Source of the DNA: Parachlorella kessleri
Lineage: Eukaryota; Chlorophyta; Trebouxiophyceae; Chlorellales; Chlorellaceae
NCBI GenBank assembly: GCA_001598975.1
Contig: BBXU01000256.1
Span: 1-32,883 of the forward strand
Length of the DNA: 32,883 nt
Direction of reading: 5' to 3'
Under the pieces are notes generated by a model. It saw nothing but the letters and a program-made list of their open reading frames with translations, did no database searches and had not been told where the DNA came from. The position numbers and the translations under genes are program-made. Shown here piece by piece: positions 10,975 to 21,600 of this stretch. Positions within the stretch are counted from its first letter, which is position 1, and every line of letters begins with the position of its first letter.

Positions 10975-11050
10975 TCTCCAAGCGCATTCTGCATCCAGCC
11001 CTGTTAATATAGCCCACCTCTTACTCCTTGTTCGCATACCTGCCACCCAT
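10975..11050 (+). repeat. Dispersed repeat R1, copy f
   Basis: GCATTCTGCATCCAGCCCTG, then TAGCCCACCTCTTACTCC and TTCGCATACCTGCCACCCAT. Together with copies d and e it fills much of the intergenic region between the duplicated genes and the SANT/BAH gene. Confidence 0.65.
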
Positions 11051-11094
11051 ACAAAAAGAGTCCAACCCAAATTACCCCAACCCTCCCAGGGTTC

Positions 11095-14000
11095 CTATGT
11101 TTGCCGCAGCTTGCGAGCCTCCAGCTGCAACCGCCACACATACGCTGCGCCCTCAGTCGCAGCAGGCAAAGTGGGAGGCAGCGCGCCCTCATACACCCAG
11201 CACTCGCCGCACACGTTCTGCAGCCGACTGTGGCGGCGGTACGGCAGGACGATCAGCTCCGAGGGTTGGGGAGGGGGGCAGCCCGCGGGCAGCAGGCTGT
11301 CTGGGGAGACAGAAAGCTGAGCAGCCAGCTGTGCCTGCGGAAGGGGTGGAGAAGTTAATAAGAGAGAGCAAGATAACAGGTGAACCAGGAGGTCCAAGGC
11401 CATCGGCACCAGTACCCTCTAAATCTTTCACCCCACCCCTCCTAGGTAGGTGGGGTCGGGTGGGGTGGAAGATTTAGAGCGTCCTTGGCACACCGCCCTG
11501 CCAAACCCAGCCCACCTAACCTGCCACAACTACACTGCCACTGTCAACAAATCGAAGGGTTGACAGGAGCAGTTAGCACAAGGCTCCACATGTCACAGCA
11601 GGCTGACGGAGGCAATCTGACGCTCCCCTCCAATCGACCCTAGTAACCAGCCAGCCACCAGGCATTCCAGTAGGGGCGCTCGTCTTCCGCACAGCCCAAA
11701 GCTGGCATCCACGACTCACCAGGCCCGCAGCATCCACCATGCGGGAGTGCTCCAGCCACGCTGTGCCATCTGGCAGCTGGTACAGGGCATGTATTCTGCA
11801 TACGGATCCCACCGGCTTCCCGCCGGCGCCCCCACTGCTGCCCTGGCTGCTGCCGCCTTCATCCAGCCGGGGGCAGTGGACAGAGTCTCGCAGGCTGCAC
11901 AGTTCCCATGAGCAGTGTACATTGAGGCGAGCCTGAGGCGCAGTATTGGTGTGTATGTCCTAGGCATGCAGCGAGCCTGGGAGCATCTCAGGCAAGCAGC
12001 AAGTCTGTGCTTACCCATGTTGCATCAGGTTGCATTTCCTCATACTCCTGAATCCTTTGCTGGCAGCAAGAAAGCGTGACCGTGGAGCCGCCTTGTGCAT
12101 GCAGCTGCGGCACACCTTTGGGAACAAGGACGCTGCGTTTCGCTGCCCTTTAAAAATATCAACCCTAATCATCTATCTCCAGAAGGGCCGCCACCTGGCA
12201 GTCATTGCCACCCGCTAGCTACCACTCACTGGAAGTTGTAGACCCGCTGCGCCTGATCCCTGTCCACTACGCACACCTCTTCATAAAAGCGCACACCTGC
12301 AGGGGATATCAGTCGTTGAAAGGGTTGCAGCAGCCCCTGGATTGCAACACCACTAACGCTCTGCAATGCCTTTGGTGCTGGCGAGGTGAAGTCACCAACC
12401 CTGGCCTGGCCACATACAGCACCTCTCATCTGAAAGGCACATGCGAAGTGCAATCCTGTCAATCATGTAGCCCTACCCACCATCAAGTGCCGGCAGCTTG
12501 TGCGCTGCAGCAACCGTATTGCCCCCGGGAGCGACAGCCATAGCTCGCTTGAGGCAGACCCTGATCTCCCCATTCTCGATGTCAGTGCACCTGGGGTCCA
12601 CCTCCGCGGTTGCTTCCAGCTCTGTCTGTGTCAACGGCTCGCCAACCGCGGGGAGGCTCTTGCCATGCTCGGAGGGTACTGCAGGACCTGCAGCAGGCCT
12701 CTGTCCTGCTCCTGCAGACCCCTCGCAGCTGAGGGCCGCCGCCGCCGCCGCAGCTGCAGCAGAGGGACCAGCAGCGGGAGAACTAGCGGGCTGAGCGCTC
12801 TCCAGAGGCTGACTAGGTGGCCTTGGCAACTGCCCATGCTCCAGCCCCTGCTGCGGCTCCTCCTTGCCAGGGTGTCTGCCGGGTAGCCCCGTCGGCTGAC
12901 CCGGTTGCACTGCTCCCAATCCATTCTGTTCTGATGGGAGTTGCTGACCCGCGGCAGCATGTTGGCCCATGCCCTCCGCCCCAGCCTGCCTGTGACTGCT
13001 TCCAGCTGCAGTCTGAGACGGCTGCGGCGGAGGCTGCTCCCGCTGGGACTGTTGCCGCCCCAAGGGGTCAAACAAGGGTTGCTGCCGGGGCCGGGGTAGC
13101 GGCGGCAGCAACGGCAGGTCAGCGGAGTTGTGTGGCCTCGGCTGCGCCTGCACGTGTGGCAAGTGGCTTGACATTGTGGGCTGGGTAGCGTGATGACAGA
13201 AATGGGCAGGGGTGTCTGTGCAGGGCAATTGACAAATACAACACCGTTCTTTGACACAAATGGGCAGGCAATCTTACCGTGCATGCAGCTCTCTACCCTA
13301 ACAGGGACCATGCCATAAGTTTGACCATCTTGGGTGCCACTGACCGGGCTTGAGGGACATCCCCTTCCTGCTACATTAATGGCACTCATGATGCCCCCCA
13401 GGCTGCCCCACTTACCGCCCTGTCTTCAAGCGCCATGTGGTACCTCCGGCTGACCGCATCTGCGCCCCAGCCGGGCAGGAACTCCCTGCCGATGCGCGCC
13501 CAGCCCAGGCCCATGCTGTGCGCGGTGAGGATTATCTCGTCCTCCAGCTGGGTTAGTCGCTCCAGGGGCCTGGGGGACAGCAGCTGCTCAGCGGCGCCGG
13601 CCGCAAGGCTGGACTGCCGGCCGCTGCCCAGCGCGCTGGGTCCGCTGGGTCCGCTATGAGGGCTGGGTCCGCTGGGTCCGCTGGGTCCACTGGGTCCGCT
13701 ATGAGGGCTGGGAAGGAGGGACGACGGTTGGCTGTTGGTGCTGGCGGAGGTGTGACTCATGCGCAGCGTGGCAGCAAGGTCAGCACAGCCAAGCACGTGG
13801 GAGTAGAGCCGCTGCTGGGCGGCGCTCAGCTCTGCAGGGGGCGGCCAGACAGAAGGTGCACGTTGCAAGTCGAAAACTTGCATATTGCCGGCACGCGGTC
13901 GTATAAAGGGCCACTGGAGGAGATGCAAAGCTGAGGCACTTGGTATCACTGCAACTGGGAAAAAGTGCTCTGCAGCGCCCAACCTGTGTGCTCCAGGAAC

Positions 14001-14185
14001 TGCTGTGTCGTGTACAGCAGGAAGCTCGCCTCACATCGCTGGCGCTTTCCAGGCGGGTTGAGGGACTCCCCGTAGTAGCAGTGGCCTTGTTCCTGCTCCG
14101 CCAGAAGGGCATCTAGCCGCCCAGCAGGCACCATGAGGTGCGAGGGCACGTCCCGCTCTGGCTCCGCCTGCTTGAGGCGCCCCAT
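11095..14185 (-). CDS. SANT/Myb-like and BAH-like domain protein
   Basis: Exons in transcript order: 14185-13984, 13948-13416, 13147-12481, 12296-12230, 12147-12015, 11932-11720 and 11334-11095. All borders are GT-AG, phases match at every join, and the result is 684 codons plus TAG. The ATG at 14185 is the first in frame after a stop at about 14284. Residues 195-243 form a SANT/Myb-like helix set (LEDEIILTAHSMGLGWARIG, then FLPGWGADAVSRRYHMAL). Residues 246-460 are Pro/Gln/Ala-rich and probably disordered, after a GPS minisatellite. Residues 470-684 resemble a BAH domain, with VCRIHALYQLPDGTAWLE, then ELIVLPYRRHSRLQNVCG and ECWVYEG. BAH and SANT modules bind nucleosomes or histone tails, so a nuclear chromatin role is likely. 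The BAH call rests on pattern, not a profile search. Confidence 0.65.
11417..11479. repeat. Imperfect hairpin in last intron of the SANT/BAH gene
   Basis: Left arm 11417-11439 (CTCTAAATCTTTCACCCCAC...) and right arm 11458-11479 (...GTGGAAGATTTAGAG) pair over about 22 bases with one mismatch, around a loop of about 19 bases. CCAAGG and CCTTGG extend the symmetry outward. It could be a remnant of a small inverted-repeat transposon or a hairpin in the spliced-out RNA. Confidence 0.7.
13636..13712. repeat. Coding 9-bp minisatellite (Gly-Pro-Ser)
   Basis: Repeats of CTGGGTCCG with two interruptions reading CTATGAGGG. On the minus strand they code for GPS triplets and PHSGPS within the linker before the SANT-like domain. 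The 9-bp period keeps the frame whatever the copy number. Confidence 0.85.
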
Positions 14186-14515
14186 TCTGGCTTCAAAGCA
14201 TATCTGAAGGGCTGCCTGGGTTGCCCCACTCAACTGCGACTGCGCACAGGACGATCCCTGGAAGGAGACTGGGTGGGACTTTTAGGCTGTTCTCTTAGAG
14301 ACTTTATTGTGATCGTAATAAGTACATAGACCCATGCACAGACCGGTCGCTCTTTCATCTTGCGCCCCGCCACGCAAGCTCCACCCTGGCACTCCATGGC
14401 TCCACACAGAGAACACAACAGCGCTCTCATCAGCGGAAAGGGTGGCTTGAAGCATAGATAGATCTAGATCGTAAGCTTCGGGTGATAGAGATCGTGTGAT
14501 CGGTCATCAGGCAGC
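14186..14515. promoter_or_regulatory. Divergent promoter region
   Basis: 330 bases separate the start codons of the SANT/BAH gene (-) and the LRR-PIN gene (+), so both promoters and 5' leaders must share this stretch. An AT-rich patch at about 14296-14330 (TTATTGTGATCGTAATAAG) and a purine-rich patch with GATAGATCTAGATC at 14455-14470 are the only distinct blocks. No clear TATA box is placed. Confidence 0.5.
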
Positions 14516-17500
14516 ATGAGAGGCCGTGGCAGGGAGGTATGCTCCTGGTCAGCCCCCTGGCTCTTGCCCCCGTGATAAGGCTGTTCTGCTGTTGTCGGCA
14601 AGGACAGTCCTTTAGAGAACGAAGATAGCAGTAGGCCCGACTAGCAGCTGCCGCAACGTCCCTGCCTGCCTGCAGGGGGCTGCGGGTTGGGCCGCAAGAG
14701 GTGGCAGGAGCTCTGGAGGCCGCAGCAGCCCGTCAGCAAGTGGCAGCAGAGGAATGCCAAGCAACGGAAGACCACCAGGCAGCAGCCGAGGCACACCCAA
14801 CACTAGCCGAGGGGGTCGAGGACCTTTCCCATCCCCAGGTGGGCGCCCTGCGGCTGGTTAGGGCGGACACTGTATGACGGCACTCGAGCTCTGCTCTGCA
14901 CTGGAGTGCAAAGTCCAGACTATGCTTGCAAATATTGAAAGCTTGTGGGCATTGGTATCAAAGGTATCAACATCTTAAGCCGCAGTTGCAGGTGGTGGAC
15001 GGTGGGGCACCCCGACCTCCGGCCGGGGCGGGCACAGCCCTTACAGCATCGGTCGCTTTGGGTCACCAGCCGGTCGGTTTGGATCTTCTGCTGCGGGACG
15101 GGCAGGCGCATCCCCCTTGGCCACCACGGCAGCAGCTGCTGCTGCCACCAGTGGTGGCAGGAGAGGGGGATGGCAGCCTGACCAGAGCAGTGGGGCAGGA
15201 GGTGCAGGGTACCGAGCAGGTGGCAACCCCAACTACAGGGAGGCCCATGCCAGTGCCAAGCTGTTTGGCAGCGGGCCCACCCAAGTGCAGTTTGAGCGGG
15301 ATAAGGAGCCGTGTATTTGGAAGGTGGGGTTTTTTAAGCTTGCCAACTCCAAAGTCGAGCCTGCGCTCCCCTCTTCAGAAGGATCTTTGGTCTAAGGGCC
15401 AGTTCCGGTGGACACAGTGTGAGTCTGTCTGTCACATGGGCATCTCTCCGGTGGACGCCTTGTGCCGGTGAGCCCTATTTGCCCTGGAAGTACTTTGCGT
15501 AAGGAAGTAAACATCAGCCGGGGTCTTTGCAGGTCTCCCCCCCGCCGGGCCAGCGCTTCAGCCCCGCCTTCCTCCAGGGCGTCTCCAACTTTGTGGCTTT
15601 CCAGCTCAGCAAGCAGCACGCGCAGCAGGGCAGGCAGCGTCCACAGCAGGCCATGCGTGCCGGGGTGACCCTCAACCCTCAGCCGGTAGCCCCGGGGGCG
15701 CCACTTGGGCCACCAGGGGCGGGGCATGGCCGGGCAGCAGTGGCGGCACCCACCTTCCCTGTTGGTACCACGGTTGGCGCACCAGCAGAACCGGCAGTAC
15801 CGTCAAAAGCAGCAGTACCAGCAGCTGCAGGGAGCCCCGGGGGTGGCACTGCGGCCGCACGCTGCCTGTCAGACCGGGGCCTGGGGGCGTCCCTAGCAGC
15901 AGCCAGCAATCACCAAAGGGAGGAGGGGGTGCCTGGGGCGGAGGCAGCAGTCGGAGAGGAGCTTGTAGCAGCATCGACATGCAACAGCGCTGACGGCTGG
16001 GGCTTACCGCACGCAGGGAGTGGTTGGGAGGAAGGGGCGACAGAACCGGGGAGTGATACACTTGCATCTGTGGAGGGCCGCGGCCCTGAGCAGGGCAGTC
16101 CGACAAAGGCACGTCCTGCTGTGGCAGCTGTTGACACCAGCGGTAGCCCAGGCACCAGTGGGAATGGTGGTGACGTGGCACGGCAGCTCGTCCAGGTGGA
16201 GTTAGTCATCCAGGCCTGCATTGAAGCCGGCCAGTGCTTGCTGGGGGCGGCAGCCCGCCTCGCACCTGCTGATATTGGCGCACCCAGGGTGGGCCTTGAG
16301 CTGACTTTCCTCCCGGAAAGTACCGCAGCAGCAGCAGCAGCAGCAGAGTCTAGGTCGCTATCACCACCAGCTCGACCAGTGGACCATGCGCAGCAGCAGC
16401 AGGAGCAGCAGGCTGGGCAGGGCAAAGGCGAGGCCAGCTGGCAGGACGCGCAGCAGGAGCAGGAGCAGGAGCAGGAGCAGGGGCAACCTGCGCAGGAGGA
16501 TAGCGCAGGCATTGGGGAGGAGCAGACTCCGGCAGGGGAGGAGGGCAATACTGAGGTCCTCACTGACATTGGGGAGGAGCAGTTTCTGGAGGAGGAGGAG
16601 GAGCAGTCTCCGGAAGGGGAGGAGGAGGAGGGCAACACCGAGGTCAGCTGTGAGGGAGGCAGGGGGTGGTGGCCGCCCCACTCCCAGGCTCAGGTACCCA
16701 CCAGCAGCCTGCCCGTGGCAGCGGTCGATGGGACGCCAGCTGCTACTGGTGAGTGCATCAGCAAATGACTGCACACGGTGGTTAGCATTGGGTTGGCAGC
16801 GGAGGGTGGTTGGCAGGGATATTTGAAGCTGGGCCAAGAGGTACGCTGTGTCCTTGGGTTTGCCTTGTGGAGGCTTGTTCTTTAGGGTTGTAAACCGGCT
16901 GGGGCTGCTAGGGGGTTGCGCACTGCAGGTTAAGCCAGGGAGCAGTTCATCGGAGGGTGATGAGAGCCTGACGATCGTGCCTCCCGTGTTCATGCAAGAA
17001 GGGGGCGAGTCCTGAAGCATGTGGTCGGGACCACATCAAATTGTTGGGTGTAATGTCAGGGTCCCAGCTGGTCTGCAATGATGTTACTCCTCCAGAGGTA
17101 GTCGGACGTTGAAAGTTGAAATGTTGGCCTGGGTGTGCGCCTTCGCTGTAGGCAGCGTGCAGCTGTCTCTCCGGCTGGAGCGCATGGGGCTGACTGACAG
17201 GGAGGCTGCCATGCTGGCAGGCTGGCACGCACAGCAGGCACAGCAGGGCGGCGGCAGGGCCATCATCCGCAAGCTGTGGCTCTTTGACAATCAGCTGGGT
17301 GATGAGGGGGCCCGACAGGTGGCGCGCATGCTGCATCCTGGCATGCTGGAGGTGAGTCATAATTTAGTCAATTTGGTCAGCTATAGGGTCAACTGTGGCT
17401 TTCCGGCAACTAAGGGGGCCAGGTATTGATGGAAAGGCCCATGTGCTGCACCTGCAGCTGCCAAAGCACGGTGTGTCAGGGAGTGCCATGGGGTGTGTCC

Positions 17501-18564
17501 TTCTGCTCTGAGTCCATGCAGCTTGCCGTCCAAACCAAGTAGCACATATCCGAACTGCATCAGCAGCCCCCAGCTGAGCATACCTGACTTGACCAATAGA
17601 GAGTGACAGAAGGTGGCCTCTCCTGGCGCTGCGCCCGTCCCACGACATGTGATGTAATGTAATGTACCGGAGCCCCTCCACATTGCTCTCTGTAGCTGCA
17701 CCTCTCCCACAACCGCATCACAGTAGAGGGGGCAGCCGCACTGCTAGCGGCGGTTGAGGCGGGGCAACACCCACCCGGCAAGCCGCTGTGGCTTCGGCTG
17801 GAGTGGAACAGGGTGTCACTGGAAACGCTGGTGAAGGTCAGTGGAACGGAGTATCACTAAAAAGGGTTGTGAAGGTTAGTGGAACGGAGTATTACTAGAA
17901 ATGCTTGTGGAATGGAGTATTACTAGAAATGCTTGTGAAGGTCAGAGTGGACCAGGGTGTCACTGGAAGCGCTTGTGAAGGTCAGTGCTCTGTGGTCCCT
18001 GCCGAACTTTGTAGTGGTAGCTTTCTGAGGGCTGAAACCCGGGCTGGCCTTCCTGGGATAGGGTAGCTGAAGGGGAAGCTAGTGAAGGCCACAGGCCAAG
18101 GATGTAGCTGGGAAGGAAGTGGCAGGGACAGGATCAGCCCTTTGCGTTCCTCGTTAACGCTCAGCGAGATTCCAGTGCCACGTGGCGTGTTTATCATAAG
18201 GGGGGAGGTTATATAGTATACTCTGCGTGAATGACTGCCTTGTGTGCTCACCACCGTCCCATGTTCTGCAGGTGCTGGAGAGGGAGCATGCTGAGCGCGG
18301 GTTAGTCGTGGACTTGCCCCAGCCGCTGCGAAGTGACGCGGCCCCCTCGCTGCCCTCCCTGCCTGCCTACCTGACCCCCTCTCCAGGCGCCCCTAGGGTT
18401 GCTGGCGCATGCACAGCAGCTGAGCCGGAGGCGTCCTCTGACGAGGAGGGATCAGATTCTCCGGTACTGTCGGATCCCAAAGGCACAGAAGGCAGCAGTG
18501 CACGTGACCTTTGTGGGTCCCCAGCAACCGGGATGAGGCAGCTTGCTGGTAGGGGGCAGACCCC

Positions 18565-18604
<40 letters not shown>

Positions 18605-21600
18605 CAACCACAAAGGATGGGTCCCAGGGGCCCCAGGAATGCACTCAAATTCCTGGTAGAGGTCTGCCACGCCCGACTACCCTGGCTCAGCTGCCAGTAC
18701 CAGCTGCCTGCTGAGGCCGCTGTGCTGCGCGCAGCGCGCAGCAGCTGGAGCACAGCAGGTGCAGCAGGCACAGCTTCTCAGCCTCCTTCTGGCTATGAGG
18801 CTGAGGTTGCTCTGCAAAGCATCCCCTCAGCCGTGCCAACCTTGGAACAGCAGGCAGTAACTGCAGCAGCTGCCTCTGATGAGATACAGGCAGAGGAGGG
18901 AAGCGGAGAGCCAGCAATGCCAGGTAGAGGGGCAGTCAGACAGCCACCGCCACCGCCACAGCAGCAGCGCGGGCCCCTGCTGCTGTTTCCTGACACCAGT
19001 GCCATGCTGAGCATGCTGGGAGCGAGCGCCAGCGTGGCACAGCGCACCAGTGTCAGCTTCAAAGCGCTGGCTGACCTGGCAGGGGTGGGGCATAGCTTGG
19101 CGCAAGGCAAAGGCATGGTGTCCATTGGTTACTGTGGTGAAGAGAGCGTTGACTTGCATGTTGCTTTAGAGGGGTGACAGGCTGCAATGCCACGCTGCTT
19201 CAGCGGAGCAGAAAACGGCCTTATTGGGGGTCACCCAGCCCGTCCAGGGTGCTGCACGTGTGGGTCAGGTGTGTGAGCGCTGGAATGCTGCCCTGAAAGC
19301 TGTTGTAGCCCTGTGGCGGAAAGCCCAGGCTAGCAGCAAGTATAATAGTTTCCTGTGCCGCAGGCTGGCATGTTTGGTCGCACGCTGGATCCACAGGAGC
19401 AGGTGAGCATCATGGTATCACGGCTGGATCCATAGGAGCAGGTGGGCATCTCACGGCCCAGCAGCTACTGTGCTTCATGCGAACTCACCTTGCCATGACG
19501 GGACGGGGAGAGTGGGTTATGCTTCCCTGGGGTGGGCAGTCAGCCTGCAAGGGCTGGTATGGACCTCCTGCCAGGCATCTGTAGCTACCTCAGCAGCCAC
19601 AGTCGCGGAGTGTGCGCTGCGCCCGCTGAGCATGCCTGTCATTCAAGCATCACCCACCCTCCCCTGCAACACAACTACCAAGGTGGGCTGAGCATGCCTG
19701 TCAGGCTGTGCAGGGCGGTAGCCACTTGTTGCTGTTTGTGTTGTTGATGCTAGTTTCTTGGCGCCCCCCTCCCTGCAGGTGTTCCTGGTGGTGGCTGACT
19801 CGGTAGCCAAACAGCTCGATGGCCTCAAGGCAGACCCTGCGTGCCGAGTGGCTATCAGGCACTTCATGGGGCAGGGCCTGGACGCCTGGGGGCCCGCAGG
19901 TGAGCGCTTCATGTACGTTTTGAGGGTGGTTGTGATGCGAAACGCGAAGAAGAGGCAGGGATGAGCTGTGCAGGGCTGAATGCAGTATGCTCTGAGGCTT
20001 GCCTCCGGCCCAATTTGGTAGGTCACCCCCAGTTGTATCACTCTTCCTACAGTGGTGGCGACTTCAGCAGCTGGGTGGGTTGAAAGGCCCTTCTTGCTGA
20101 GTGGCTACTCTACCACCACAGCTTTCCACCATGCCGTGGTTGGGTGGCTGGGCAGGGGAGAGGGGTGTGGTAGTGCATGACGTTTGCCAGCCGCCTTGCT
20201 TCACAGCACCCAGCAGGAGGAATGAGCACAGGGCACACGAGAGCACTCAATAGCAGCCAGGCGGGTCCCACAGCACGGGGCAGCGTCCAGTCCTTTGCCT
20301 GCTGCTACCCCGTCCTGCCCTGCTCCCCAGGACGTCCGGCTTGCGCTGGCCACACATGAAGCGGGTGTAGGCATGGCGCATGGTTCCAAGGTTGCGCCAC
20401 AGCCACGTTCAACGTAATAACTGTACCCTGACCTGACCTTGCATGTATCTGTTTTTTACGCAGGGCTGGACTTCCTGACTGTGCAGGCCACGCACGAGGG
20501 GTCAGCACCTGATGTCAAGGTTGCCGCACAACCATTGCCCATCCATCACAACTGGGCATCTGCCTGCTGCTCCTTCCTGGTCCGCAGGCCTGGACTTTCT
20601 GACTGTGCTGGCCACGCACGAGGGGGAGGGGCTGGTGGTTGAGCATGAGGCCCAGGTGGCAGGCAGCCGCAGCCGGGAGCTGGGGTCTGTGGGGCAGAAG
20701 ATGGATCACAAGATTGTGAGCTGGGGGGAAGGGGGGGGACAGTACTGTACAGTACAGCATCACAGTACACATTCGCCTGGGCCCAGCGCTGCCCACCTTG
20801 CAAACAGGCTGGGTGGGGCAGAAGGGTTTTTTACATGAAGCGAGTGAGCCTCAGGGACATTGTCCCTCTGCCCAGGGGCACTTTCCCATCTGGACAGGGC
20901 TTGTGGTGCAGAACGATAACCGGGCAGGGAGGAGTCGTCGCAGTCTTGGGTCACGTCATGGGACTTCTTTTTGGGAAGAATCCTGGAAAAAGTAATGAGA
21001 ATGACGTAGGACGGAATAAGGAGATAGGAACCCAGCCGTGAGCATGTGAGGCGGGTTGTCATGGCCCTAAACCTAACTTTCAAACCTAAACCCTAACCCT
21101 AGGTTGATCAACTAGATGGACAGAGGGAGGAGGTTGGGAATATCTGACCACACGCATGTGAGCATGTGAGTAGGGTGGTCATCGCGCGTGCTGCTGCTTG
21201 CCCTGGTGACCAATTGGCACCCTCATGCAGGTTGAGGTGGCGCTCTTCTTCCAGCGAGAGATCCTGCAGGCTGCAGCAGCAGGAGCCGCTGAGGCGGGTG
21301 GTGAGACCACAGGAGAGCTGGGGAGTGGAGGCAGCGCGGTCAGACGTGGTGCCTTCCCTGTGCTGTTGCTCTCTGGGGATGTTGCTCAGGTGAACCACCC
21401 AGTGGCCCTTGCTGGCTCTCGGAGGCCAGCTTTAGCAGTGCAGTACATATCGACTGCTGACTCGGCCAGACCTGGCCAGAAACTGGTAGGGAACCAGTTG
21501 GGTGGTGTGCCGAGCGTCACAGGGACCGGGAGATGCACCGCCAGACTGAGACTGGAAAGGAGCCATCTCATTCGGTGCAGGACTGGCCGTCCTGCTCTGC

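Larger units (their letters stand above)
10200..11094. other. Intergenic region between converging genes
   Basis: About 0.9 kb between the stop of copy 2 (+) and the stop of the SANT/BAH gene (-). Three R1-family repeats and one TGTAA are all that I recognise. I found no clear poly(A) motif for the minus-strand gene. Confidence 0.5.

Noticed and set aside
15910..16638. Long open frame on the minus strand, Ser/Cys/Pro-rich
   Set aside because: It is the mirror of the GCA and GAG repeats of LRR-PIN exon 4. Composition alone keeps the frame open, and there are no splice-phase partners or domains.
16930..17013. Possible exon reading VKPGSSSSEGDESLTIVPP after a good acceptor
   Set aside because: Its phase does not fit the donor at 16748, which joins instead in phase to the LRR exon at 17152. 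A minor alternative last exon cannot be excluded.
16361..17020. Leu-rich minus-strand frame resembling a membrane protein
   Set aside because: The Leu runs are the reverse of CAG/GAG repeats; there is no start context or conserved motif.
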